This document shows positions 23,567 through 28,555 of a stretch of DNA of 28,555 nucleotides, one piece after another. The stretch is from a virus. Position 1 is the first letter of the stretch; each line of letters opens with the position of its first letter. Below the pieces are notes generated by a model, which had not been told where the DNA came from, did no database searches, and saw only the letters and a program-made list of their open reading frames with translations. Where the stretch lies: positions 1-28,555 of IMG/VR virus record IMGVR_UViG_3300032286_000147, one strand, 5' to 3'. Both the position numbers and the translations under genes were made by a program.

Positions 23567-23732
23567 GACGCGGCCTCCCATTCTTGCGCGGAGGGGCACC
23601 GTTGCGCCTCGCGATCTGCCGAATGTACCCCGGCGAGCGCAGCCCGAACAGCCGCATGATGTCGGTCAGCTTGCGCCCGGCGAGATAGTGCTGCGTGATT
23701 AATTTGTCCCGTTCTGCGCTGTAGTTACTCAC
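23559..23732 (-). CDS. Small HTH DNA-binding protein
   Basis: This is a 57-residue protein. I place the start at GTG 23732 with GGGAG eight bases upstream; a TTG at 23747 is possible but overlaps the ribosome binding site. SAERDKLITQHYLAGRKLTD, then IMRLFGLRSPGYIRQIARRN, has the pattern of a simple helix-turn-helix ('...AGRKLTDIMRLFGLRSPGYIRQIARRNG'), followed by a basic tail (APPRKNGRPRHD). It resembles the DNA-binding half of small phage regulators or the recognition domain of homing or terminase small-type proteins. Most likely a DNA-binding regulator; target unknown. Its end overlaps the next start by eight bases. Confidence 0.65.
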   Translation of the reverse strand: MSNYSAERDKLITQHYLAGRKLTDIMRLFGLRSPGYIRQIARRNGAPPRKNGRPRHD

Positions 23733-23750
23733 ACTATTTTCTCCCAAAGG

Positions 23751-24005
23751 TCACGTTTGTTCCACAAAAGATCCAAACCACACTGCCCGCTTGATGCTCG
23801 CTTCAACCGGGTCGCACGGCCCCTCGATCAGGTCATTCGGATTTTCATAGCGCGCCCAAGAGCCACCCCGCATCCACGAGTGGCAAAGCCAGCCCTCTGC
23901 GCGCTTAATTGCCCCATGCACGGGGTGGGAGCCTCCCCCATCCGTCGCGTAGATGCGGACCTCGCGCCCGTCGCGTGTGTGGTATGTTTTATCGATGTCG
24001 ATCAT
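23751..24005 (-). CDS. Conserved small phage protein, unknown function
   Basis: This is an 84-residue protein. GGGAGGAAATGAG precedes the ATG at 24005, the best ribosome binding site in this cluster. KTYHTRDGREVRIYATDGGG followed by HPVHGAIKRAEGWLCHSW is a compact beta-rich motif common in short phage early genes. The remaining part (YENPNDLIE, EASIKRAVWFGSF) is hydrophilic with scattered aromatics. No catalytic residues stand out. It may be a small DNA- or nucleotide-interacting domain, but I do not assign a function. Confidence 0.68.
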   Translation of the reverse strand: MIDIDKTYHTRDGREVRIYATDGGGSHPVHGAIKRAEGWLCHSWMRGGSWARYENPNDLIEGPCDPVEASIKRAVWFGSFVEQT

Positions 24006-24006
24006 C

Positions 24007-24195
24007 TCATTTCCTCCCGAATGTCACGTTCTTTTCGGCGCGGATGTCCTGATTGCGCCACGTCCAGCACTCGCCGCTGTCCTGAAACACGACCCAGCAC
24101 AGGTCGTGCTCGGCACCATAGTCGATCAAGACGTGCGCCAGCCCCTTGCCTTGCGGCGTCACCACGGGCAGCGGCGGATCAAGTCGCAGCATCAT
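24007..24195 (-). CDS. Conserved small phage protein, unknown function
   Basis: This is a 62-residue protein; MM at the start allows 24195 or 24192. The sequence runs LRLDPPLPVVTPQGKGLAHV, then LIDYGAEHDLCWVVFQDSGE and CWTWRNQDIRAEKNVTFGRK. It is a single beta-rich domain with many aromatics; the strand-turn pattern 'GxAHVLIDYGxEHDLxWVVFxDxGExWxWRNxDIRAxxNxTFGR' occurs as a stand-alone early gene in many phages. No function is established. Its stop lies one base before the next ATG, and its ribosome binding site lies inside the previous gene. Confidence 0.68.
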   Translation of the reverse strand: MMLRLDPPLPVVTPQGKGLAHVLIDYGAEHDLCWVVFQDSGECWTWRNQDIRAEKNVTFGRK

Positions 24196-24454
24196 CGGAC
24201 GCCTCCCCTAACGCGGCGCGGCGCGGCTCAGGCCACGGCTCGTCCCCGTACAGAAGATGGGCAGTACGCTGCGCGGCATACGTCATGTCAGACATGGCTT
24301 CACGCGATCCGCTATATTGATGCTCAATGAGGGCATCCCACTCATGCAGCGCCGCCCGCAGCCGGTCGATCTCGTCAACCAAACCGCGCAGCTCGTTCTT
24401 GCCCACCGGCCACGTCGGCCACGGGTCTTTGTCCATCGCATCAAGATCAATCAT
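24179..24454 (-). CDS. Small acidic helical protein, unknown function
   Basis: This is a 91-residue protein, MIDLDAMDKDPWPTWPVGKN, then a helical stretch VDEIDRLRAALHEWDALIEH and REAMSDMTYAAQRTAHLL. The N-terminus is Trp/Pro-rich. The heptad Leu/Ile spacing suggests coiled-coil dimerisation. It overlaps the upstream gene by 8 bases and the downstream gene by 17, which is strong evidence that it belongs to the polycistronic early transcript. No homologous family is recognised. Confidence 0.6.
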   Translation of the reverse strand: MIDLDAMDKDPWPTWPVGKNELRGLVDEIDRLRAALHEWDALIEHQYSGSREAMSDMTYAAQRTAHLLYGDEPWPEPRRAALGEASDDAAT

Positions 24455-24653
24455 CTGTCTTCTCCTTTAGTGCAGCGCGGGCGATCAGCACCGCTTCCTC
24501 GTGGCCGTCAGCGCAGTAGACTTTGCCATGCGGCGCGTGGGCGATGCGGCGCAGCGCGTCCCGCATCCGCTCGATCTCGTCCTTCATGCTGTCCTGACCT
24601 TTTCTAAAGCCGAACATGTAGACCAGCGTCAGATCGTCCTGCTCTTCTTTCAT
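24447..24653 (-). CDS. Small phage early protein, unknown function
   Basis: This is a 68-residue protein. The ATG at 24653 has GGGGAGGAGG upstream and is preferred over longer in-frame starts that would overlap the sigma-like gene. MKEEQDDLTLVYMFGFRKGQ, then a helix DEIERMRDALRRIAHAPHGK, then a CADGHEEAVLIARAALKEK segment. The 'YMxGFRxG...' opening is seen in many small phage genes of unknown role. It is the gene immediately downstream of the XRE-sigma regulator. Confidence 0.62.
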   Translation of the reverse strand: MKEEQDDLTLVYMFGFRKGQDSMKDEIERMRDALRRIAHAPHGKVYCADGHEEAVLIARAALKEKTDD

Positions 24654-24666
24654 CTGCCTCCTCCCC

Positions 24667-25284
24667 TTACCGACTTTTGAGCTCACTAAGAAAATCATTG
24701 TATTCCCGCAGCGGTTTGGAAATATCCGGGTGCTTTAAAAGACGAAGAGCCCTTTCTTCTAACTGGCGGATGCGATCCTTGCTGACGCCCATGTCGGCTG
24801 CAATTTCGGCCAATGTTTCTACATTGCCCGTTGTCAACCCAAAACGCCTGTCAATAATTTCTCTGTGGCGGGGAGTAAGGCATTCATCCATAATTTTCGA
24901 AAGAATTTTCGGAAAATCTTCCAGCATCTTTCGGTCATCAGGCGGCAACGCATCCATGCGCAAGCTACCAGCGATTTGCATCAAGTCGTTTTTGTTAGCT
25001 TCGATGTTGTAAGTGTTGCAAGCCAGCGGCTTATTACGGCGCTCCGGCGGGTAAATATGATCAGGAAGCAAACTCAATGCGTCCGCCAGCTTAGAAATCT
25101 GGAGGCTGATAGTCCCATTCTTGATGTAAAATGGGAGCTTAAAATTGATGATCTCAGTGACGCATTGATATGAAAGCTCCTTGGCGCGGCAAAATTCCGG
25201 GATGCTGTCAAAGCCCAGCTCTTCAATACGCTTCAGGACGACATTGTTGCGAATTTTAATTTGAAAGCGATATTCATCAGTCAT
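24667..25284 (-). CDS. XRE-sigma region 4 hybrid transcription regulator
   Basis: This is a 205-residue protein. Of four clustered ATGs the one at 25284 is best placed, six bases after GGAG. Residues about 20-80 look like an XRE/Cro helix-turn-helix: PEFCRAKELSYQCVTEIINF, then SKLADALSLLPDHIYPPE. Residues about 136-187 are sigma-70 region 4: CLTPRHREIIDRRFGLTTGN, TLAEIAADMGVSKDRIRQLE and ERALRLLKHPD, the classic -35 recognition and RNA polymerase flap-binding module. Region 2 (-10 binding, core clamp contact) is absent. It may act as an appropriator or coactivator that redirects host polymerase to phage promoters, rather than a full sigma. It sits mid-operon among small early genes and is relatively AT-rich. 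Confidence 0.82.
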   Translation of the reverse strand: MTDEYRFQIKIRNNVVLKRIEELGFDSIPEFCRAKELSYQCVTEIINFKLPFYIKNGTISLQISKLADALSLLPDHIYPPERRNKPLACNTYNIEANKNDLMQIAGSLRMDALPPDDRKMLEDFPKILSKIMDECLTPRHREIIDRRFGLTTGNVETLAEIAADMGVSKDRIRQLEERALRLLKHPDISKPLREYNDFLSELKSR

Positions 25285-25328
25285 CATCATCTCCATAAAA
25301 AGGGCGGGCGCTTGTGCGCCCACCAATA

Positions 25329-25607
25329 TCAATTCGGCTTCGCGTCGTTCTCCGCCATCGCCGCCTTGGCGGCATCGAAGTTGGTGCGGAGGAGGCTCTC
25401 AACATCATCATAGAGGGCGTCGAGGCCCTCTATGGCGTGGTCAACGTCCTTGGCCCCGCCAAACATCAGGCCCGCCACCATGTTCGTGATGAAGGAGCCG
25501 ACGGCGGCGACATTTTGGTTAACGTCGCCCACGGCTATCTGGTCCAAGATATATGCGGCCAGTGATCGCATATTCTCCCGGCTCAGAAATTCGTTTTCTT
25601 CGGTCAT
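25329..25607 (-). CDS. Small helical protein, unknown function
   Basis: This is a 92-residue, all-helical protein: SRENMRSLAAYILDQIAVGD, then GSFITNMVAGLMFGGAKDVD and SLLRTNFDAAKAAMAENDAK. The moderately hydrophobic middle (SFITNMVAGLMFGG) is too short and glycine-rich to call a membrane helix firmly. The ATG overlaps the upstream stop by ATGA, so translation is coupled to the DUF6378-like gene. No family is recognised. Confidence 0.62.
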   Translation of the reverse strand: MTEENEFLSRENMRSLAAYILDQIAVGDVNQNVAAVGSFITNMVAGLMFGGAKDVDHAIEGLDALYDDVESLLRTNFDAAKAAMAENDAKPN

Positions 25608-25867
25608 TTTGCATCTCCAAATTGGCCAGCGAAGGCCAGATAATTAATTGCGTCCGCATATGTGTCGGCCTTGTCTGGGCTCGTCTTGAGCCGGGCCATT
25701 TTCACCGCCACGAGGAACAGCGCCGCCTCGTGGCAAGTCAATCCTATACCCGTCATTGCATCAAAAATTGAAATGATGCGCTCAAAGTTCTCATCCAAGT
25801 CGCCATATTCCATGCCCCGCTGGTGGGACAGTCTGGTTGCATCTTCCAAAAATTCAATGTGGTTCAT
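25604..25867 (-). CDS. DUF6378-like small phage protein
   Basis: This is an 87-residue protein with GGAGATAAAA before ATG 25867. FLEDATRLSHQRGMEYGDLD, ENFERIISIFDAMTGIGLTC and HEAALFLVAVKMARLKTSPD reproduce the 'R...YGD..ENF.RI..I......G.LT..E.AL..V..K.ARL..SP...D...D..NYL' pattern that I associate with DUF6378, a short helical phage family of unknown function. The conserved Tyr-Gly-Asp, Glu-Asn-Phe and Lys-Met-Ala-Arg positions suggest a small nucleotide-pyrophosphatase-like helical bundle, but this is not established. It precedes and overlaps the next gene by 4 bases. Confidence 0.65.
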   Translation of the reverse strand: MNHIEFLEDATRLSHQRGMEYGDLDENFERIISIFDAMTGIGLTCHEAALFLVAVKMARLKTSPDKADTYADAINYLAFAGQFGDAK

Positions 25868-25876
25868 TTTTATCTC

Positions 25877-26155
25877 CTAAGCCTCGTGGTGCCCGCGATT
25901 GGCGTGCGTGGACGACACGACAGCCTTTACCTTGCCGATGAAGAGTGGGTTGATGGCGATGCGGCCCACGGAATAATGCCCCTCAGAGCCCGAGGACATA
26001 TTCGCGTCACGGTAAAATTCCTCGACGACAATGAAGTCGTGATCGGCGAGGGCGTTGGCAAATTGATCGACGGACGTGGCCGGGTGTTCGCAGATGATCT
26101 GGTGGATCGGAACGCCGGAGCGGGCAGGCATATTCATGGTGATGAGAAATTTCAC
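25877..26155 (-). CDS. Small phage early protein, unknown function
   Basis: This is a 92-residue protein; start at GTG 26155 with GGAGATCGAC before it, no in-frame ATG gives a better site. MKFLITMNMPARSGVPIHQI and CEHPATSVDQFANALADHDF, then IVVEEFYRDANM, describe a mixed alpha/beta domain with one strand-loop-helix start. It then has YSVGRIAINPLFIGKVKAVV and a His-rich end. I see no catalytic motif. It might be a nucleotide- or protein-binding fold; unknown. It is separated by 48 bases from the SSB-like gene. Confidence 0.62.
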   Translation of the reverse strand: MKFLITMNMPARSGVPIHQIICEHPATSVDQFANALADHDFIVVEEFYRDANMSSGSEGHYSVGRIAINPLFIGKVKAVVSSTHANRGHHEA

Positions 26156-26203
26156 GTCGATCTCCGTGGTGTGGAGGGGCGAGCCGGAGCCCGCCCCAGT
26201 GAA

Positions 26204-26884
26204 TTAACCGAAGTCTTCGTCGTCGGCGGGTGCCACGGCGCGGGGAGCCGGTGCGGCTGCGCGTGAGGATCCCGTCGAGGGCGGAGCGCCGCGGGCGGCG
26301 AGCGGTGCCGGTGCGGCAGTCGGGGCCTTGGCCTTGGCGGCGTCGTCAAGGGCAGAGGGGCGTCCCACCCACGAGACAATCTCAAAGATCGGCTGGTAGT
26401 TGGTGCTTTTCTTGTCGCCCGAGCCGCTGGTGAGGGGCACAGTGTCGCGCAGGACCACGACAGGGAGTTTACCGGGATTGGCTTTTACGCCCGACAGGTA
26501 CTCGTCGTGCAGGGCATTGAGGCCCGCCTTCATGACGCCCGCCGTGCTGGCAAGTTCGCGGCAATCTCCGCCGCACTCAGCGCCAAGTTTGACGTTCATG
26601 CGGAACCCTTCCTTGTGGTTCGCACTTGGGCGCTCCACGCCGGGCGTCCCCATTGGGGACATCTGGAAGTCGGGAGCAGACCCCGCGACGAAGGCAATCC
26701 AGCCCGTCTCGACGTTTTCAAAGTCAAACACGGCCTTGAAGGTGCGCGTGATGTCCACGGGCGTCGAGACGCCGTCCTCACGATCAACGCGAAAGAAGCG
26801 TCCGGCACGGGCGTCGTACTTGACGATGGGGAGGAAGTCGCCGCCGCCACTTGAAGTTCCAGTATTGCTAAAACCGAGAGCCAT
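26204..26884 (-). CDS. SSB-like ssDNA-binding protein with acidic tail (copy 2)
   Basis: This is a 226-residue protein; the start is ATG 26884 with GGAG/GGAA upstream. Core motifs: FLPIVKYDARAGRFFRVDRE, VETGWIAFVAGSAPDFQM, KEGFRMNVKLGAE and, at about 140-174, KLPVVVLRDTVP plus QPIFEIVSWVG. The tail (about 175-226) is disordered Ala/Pro and ends DDEDFG, like the acidic tip by which bacterial and T7 SSBs recruit replication proteins. Motif order and spacing match the 16698-17354 protein (GFIAW, GW-x-x-x-V, PVPVV, PVFDIVEWMG). It precedes a gp49/66-like gene and a second PD-(D/E)XK nuclease, forming a parallel module. ssDNA binding is inferred. Confidence 0.7.
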   Translation of the reverse strand: MALGFSNTGTSSGGGDFLPIVKYDARAGRFFRVDREDGVSTPVDITRTFKAVFDFENVETGWIAFVAGSAPDFQMSPMGTPGVERPSANHKEGFRMNVKLGAECGGDCRELASTAGVMKAGLNALHDEYLSGVKANPGKLPVVVLRDTVPLTSGSGDKKSTNYQPIFEIVSWVGRPSALDDAAKAKAPTAAPAPLAARGAPPSTGSSRAAAPAPRAVAPADDEDFG

Positions 26885-26949
26885 TTTCCATTCTCCATTT
26901 TGGGGCCGTGTGGCCGACCCCGAGCCTTCGCCCACATGGGCAGAACTTT

Positions 26950-27258
26950 TCAGCGCGAAAGTTGTTCGCGCAGCAGGTATCCCTCATGCGCCCAGATCTG
27001 ACGGTAGGCGTCGTCATAGGCGTAGTATTCGCCGATCTTGGCGTCGTGGTTTTCGGGGCTCGCCGCCGCCGACTTGCCGACAAAGACGAAGCCGTTGCGC
27101 ATCAGGATGAAGCAGACGGTGACCTTGGCCGCGCCGATGCTCTCGACGTGGAAGCTGTGGCAGTCAATCTTGGCGCGAATGCCTTCCTCGGTGACGCGCG
27201 GCGCGCGGCTGTCCTTGAGCATCTCAATCACGGTGTCGGCAGAAATTCGGTCAGTCAT
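26950..27258 (-). CDS. Gp49/gp66 family phage protein (N4 gp49 / Sf6 gene 66 type)
   Basis: This is a 102-residue protein. The ATG at 27258 shares one base with the preceding stop (TGATG); a GTG four codons upstream is less likely. RVTEEGIRAKIDCHSFHVES, then VTVCFILMRNGFVFVGKSAA, PENHDAKIGEYYAYDDAYRQ and IWAHEGYLLREQL reproduce the family signature 'V..NGF.VVG.SA...PENFD...G...A...A...IW.LEGYLLREQL'. The family is widespread in phages but its biochemical role is unknown; frequent co-occurrence with replication and recombination genes suggests a supporting role there. It lies between the nuclease gene and the SSB-like gene. Confidence 0.8.
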   Translation of the reverse strand: MTDRISADTVIEMLKDSRAPRVTEEGIRAKIDCHSFHVESIGAAKVTVCFILMRNGFVFVGKSAAASPENHDAKIGEYYAYDDAYRQIWAHEGYLLREQLSR

Positions 27259-28010
27259 CACATCCCCCACACATCAAACGTGGCCTTGCGGGCCACCGGG
27301 TCAGAAAAGTAAAACGTGTCCACGTCTGGCACGACATATGACGCCAGAACCTTCGGGTCGTCGCTCAGGGACAGGAACCGCTGGATCGTCATCCCGATCA
27401 GGCGCAGCGCCTCCAGATGCTCGCGAGCATTCTCAAGGACGTATGTCGCAGACTTCTTCGGGGTGACGTAGGAAACACGAGCATCGAGATTGTCACCCCG
27501 TGAAGCGCGATAAAGCGCAACTTGCCGGGCGTGGTTGGTGGAGATCTTCGACGGGAGCGCGTGCGTGGTCTTGATGTCAGTGAGGATCCCGTGATCAGCC
27601 CACTCAATGTCGTAGAAGCCCAGCATCGGGACCAGAAGGCCCTCAAATTTATAATTGATCCTGCCCTGTGTCGATGTCGGCTTGCCGTAGGGCAGAAGCT
27701 CCTTCAGGCCGGTCTTGACGAAGTCGGCAATGACCGCCTCCTCCTTCTCCTTCTTCGGGCCACCCATGAGCGCCGTCAGCGACGCAAACTCGCAGCGCGC
27801 GATGTCGATGCACTTAGCCTCAGACACCCCATCAACAAGGCCAGCCACAATGCCGCTCTCGACAGCAGTCCCACGGTGCGCGGCGGGGCCGACCGAGTTC
27901 TTCACTTTCATGAGCTTCTGGAGGATGAACATGGCAGGGCTGGCCACGAACAGGCTGCAAGAAGACGGCGAAAGGTGGTGGATGTCGTAGTGTTCAAAAG
28001 GGTTTTTCAT
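27258..28010 (-). CDS. PD-(D/E)XK (RecB/lambda-exonuclease-like) nuclease, copy 2 module
   Basis: This is a 250-residue protein and first gene of the leftward early operon. It begins KNPFEHYDIHHLSPSSCSLF. The nuclease core comprises a helix with HRGTAVESG (His45, Glu51), then MLGFYDIEW (Asp134), LTDIKTTH (Asp145, Lys147) and QVALYRAS (Gln163, Tyr167), i.e. the complete D-(x)n-D-x-K plus QxxxY RecB motif set. The usual iron-sulphur cysteines are absent, unlike the 15555-16685 nuclease. Such proteins act as exonucleases in phage recombination. Neighbouring gp49/66-like and SSB-like genes suggest a recombination module. Confidence 0.85.
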   Translation of the reverse strand: MKNPFEHYDIHHLSPSSCSLFVASPAMFILQKLMKVKNSVGPAAHRGTAVESGIVAGLVDGVSEAKCIDIARCEFASLTALMGGPKKEKEEAVIADFVKTGLKELLPYGKPTSTQGRINYKFEGLLVPMLGFYDIEWADHGILTDIKTTHALPSKISTNHARQVALYRASRGDNLDARVSYVTPKKSATYVLENAREHLEALRLIGMTIQRFLSLSDDPKVLASYVVPDVDTFYFSDPVARKATFDVWGM

Positions 28011-28035
28011 CAGCTCTCAATCGGTAAGGTTCAGC

Positions 28036-28065
28036 ACCATAGGCCGATCTGATCGGGGCGGTCAA
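28036..28065 (-). promoter_or_regulatory. Predicted leftward early promoter
   Basis: On the minus strand, TTGACC (28065-28060) and TATGGT (28041-28036) form -35 and -10 boxes with an 18-bp spacer, 5/6 and 4/6 matches to sigma-70 consensus. It would drive the 28010-21744 operon with about 25 bases of leader. A 13-bp inverted repeat CCGAT-CTG-ATCGG (28044-28056) fills the spacer and is a candidate operator. This is a sequence prediction only. Confidence 0.55.
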
Positions 28066-28067
28066 GC

Positions 28068-28112
28068 GACAAATTGTCTAATTTCATGGATTGACTTGGT
28101 GGACAAAATGTC
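28068..28112. promoter_or_regulatory. Pair of GACAAAnTGTC operator-like palindromes
   Basis: GACAAATTGTC (28068-28078) and GACAAAATGTC (28102-28112) differ at one base and both have dyad symmetry GACA...TGTC. Their centres are 34 bp apart, about three helical turns. They lie between the divergent early genes, one just upstream of the predicted leftward -35, the other after a rightward TTGACT (28091-28096). They are likely binding sites of a phage repressor, possibly the HTH protein encoded next to them. Confidence 0.6.
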
Positions 28113-28142
28113 TCACGCTCGGTGTTCGCATGGGAGGATTGT

Positions 28143-28340
28143 ATGAAAACGGACAGCATTAACTGGGAGCTTGTGCGTGCCGTTGGCGTGACGCAGGGCG
28201 CGACCCGCCACGCAGTCAGCAAGTGGAGGCAGCGCAAGATGGTGCCCCACAAGTGGCGCGCTCACTTGGTGGCCGCGACTAACGGCAGGATCCGGTGGGA
28301 TCACTTCGAAGACATGGACAAGGCGAGGGACGCATCATGA
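28143..28340 (+). CDS. Cro-like HTH regulator
   Basis: This is a 65-residue protein; start at ATG 28143 with GGGAGG upstream. INWELVRAVGVTQGATRHAV, then SKWRQRKMVPHKWRAHLVAA, is a helix-turn-helix of the YdaS/Cro kind: the recognition helix HAVSKWRQR follows GVTQGAT, and a third helix includes HKWRAHLV. The C-terminus (RIRWDHFEDMDKARDAS) is charged. It is encoded directly next to an operator pair and divergently from the big leftward early operon, the standard place for a Cro-like switch protein. The next gene overlaps its stop by ATGA. Confidence 0.75.
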   Translation: MKTDSINWELVRAVGVTQGATRHAVSKWRQRKMVPHKWRAHLVAATNGRIRWDHFEDMDKARDAS

Positions 28341-28555
28341 TCTTCATCGGCATCGACCCCGGCTTGAACGGCGCAATAGCCTTCTTTGACCTCGCCAAGG
28401 GCCACCTGTCTGTCGTGGACATGCCGGTCGTTGAGATGCTGCGCGGTGGCAAGAAGAAACGCGAAGTAAGTGCGCAGATGCTCGCCCAGATCATTCGCCT
28501 CGCCGAGCGCCCCTGCACAGCCATGTTTGAGCGGGTCAATGCGATGCCCGGTCAG
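28337..28555 (+). CDS. RuvC-like Holliday junction resolvase (3' truncated by window end)
   Basis: The first 73 residues are visible. MIFIGIDPGLNGAIAFFDL is the RuvC/RNase H-fold first strand with catalytic Asp7, and the segment at the window edge, MFERVNAMPGQ, has the second acidic residue (Glu65) in the typical 'E-x-V/P-x-A-M-P-G-Q' motif. Phage RuvC-like resolvases cut Holliday and branched junctions before packaging. The start overlaps the upstream HTH gene by four bases (ATGA), so they form an operon that continues beyond the window. Confidence 0.88.
   Translation, partial: MIFIGIDPGLNGAIAFFDLAKGHLSVVDMPVVEMLRGGKKKREVSAQMLAQIIRLAERPCTAMFERVNAMPGQ

Noticed and set aside
26885-26949. Terminator between the SSB-like and gp49/66 genes
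   Set aside because: GGGG/CCCC and GGCC blocks can pair only imperfectly and no clear stem-plus-U-tract forms.
28091-28119. Rightward sigma-70 promoter for the HTH gene
   Set aside because: TTGACT is a fair -35, but no acceptable -10 lies 15-19 bases downstream; it may need an activator, so I did not list it as a promoter.
1-28555. CRISPR array, tRNA gene, insertion sequence, integrase/attachment site or reverse transcriptase
   Set aside because: No regularly spaced repeats, no cloverleaf noticed, no transposase, recombinase or RT motif in any convincing gene. A tRNA scan could not be run, so a cryptic tRNA is not fully excluded.

Overview
This window is a contiguous piece of a tailed double-stranded DNA phage genome with a P22-type virion (podovirus-like). 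It holds the P22-family coat protein, gp4-like and gp10-like neck proteins, a short fibre with a tailspike-type head-binding N-terminus, and a set of DNA-ejection proteins. No bacterial housekeeping gene, tRNA, integrase, transposase or CRISPR array is visible. Portal and terminase are not in the window and presumably lie to the left, because the first bases are the end of another fibre-like gene. The 3TM (GTA-type) holin and the GC-rich, C-ending codon use of most genes would fit a proteobacterial, perhaps alphaproteobacterial, host. That is inference only; the host cannot be fixed from this sequence.

Layout. (1) 1-13681, rightward late operon: fibre end, small protein, an amber-interrupted mini-ORF and a structured leader, then scaffold, coat, a putative decoration protein set between two strong hairpins, gp4-like and gp10-like neck proteins, two receptor-type or structural proteins, a Cys-rich protein, a GNAT-like protein, three ejection proteins (one carrying a lytic transglycosylase domain), and the lysis cassette of a TM/coiled-coil protein, 3TM holin and GH108 endolysin. 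(2) 15465-13650, leftward operon: VRR-NUC nuclease, SNF2-type helicase and a small basic protein. Its 3' end overlaps the endolysin gene tail-to-tail. (3) 15555-21709, rightward replication operon: Cas4-like/DUF2800 nuclease, an SSB-like protein, family A DNA polymerase and a primase-helicase, closed by a strong terminator. (4) 28010-21744, leftward early operon of about 17 tightly packed genes. It encodes a second PD-(D/E)XK nuclease, a gp49/66-family protein, a second and distantly related SSB-like protein, small unknown proteins, an XRE-sigma region 4 hybrid regulator, and an HTH-metallophosphoesterase fusion. (5) 28143 to the end, rightward: a Cro-like HTH protein and a truncated RuvC-like resolvase.

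The genes divide into virion assembly and lysis (left half) and replication, recombination and regulation (right half). The most unusual points are two separate nuclease + SSB-like modules whose SSB-like proteins are related but end in opposite charges (arginine-rich versus acidic DDEDFG), the XRE-sigma4 regulator, the HTH-metallophosphoesterase fusion, an operator-rich divergent promoter at 28.01-28.14 kb, a 35-residue membrane peptide at 23260-23367, and an apparent nonsense-interrupted small gene ahead of the scaffold.
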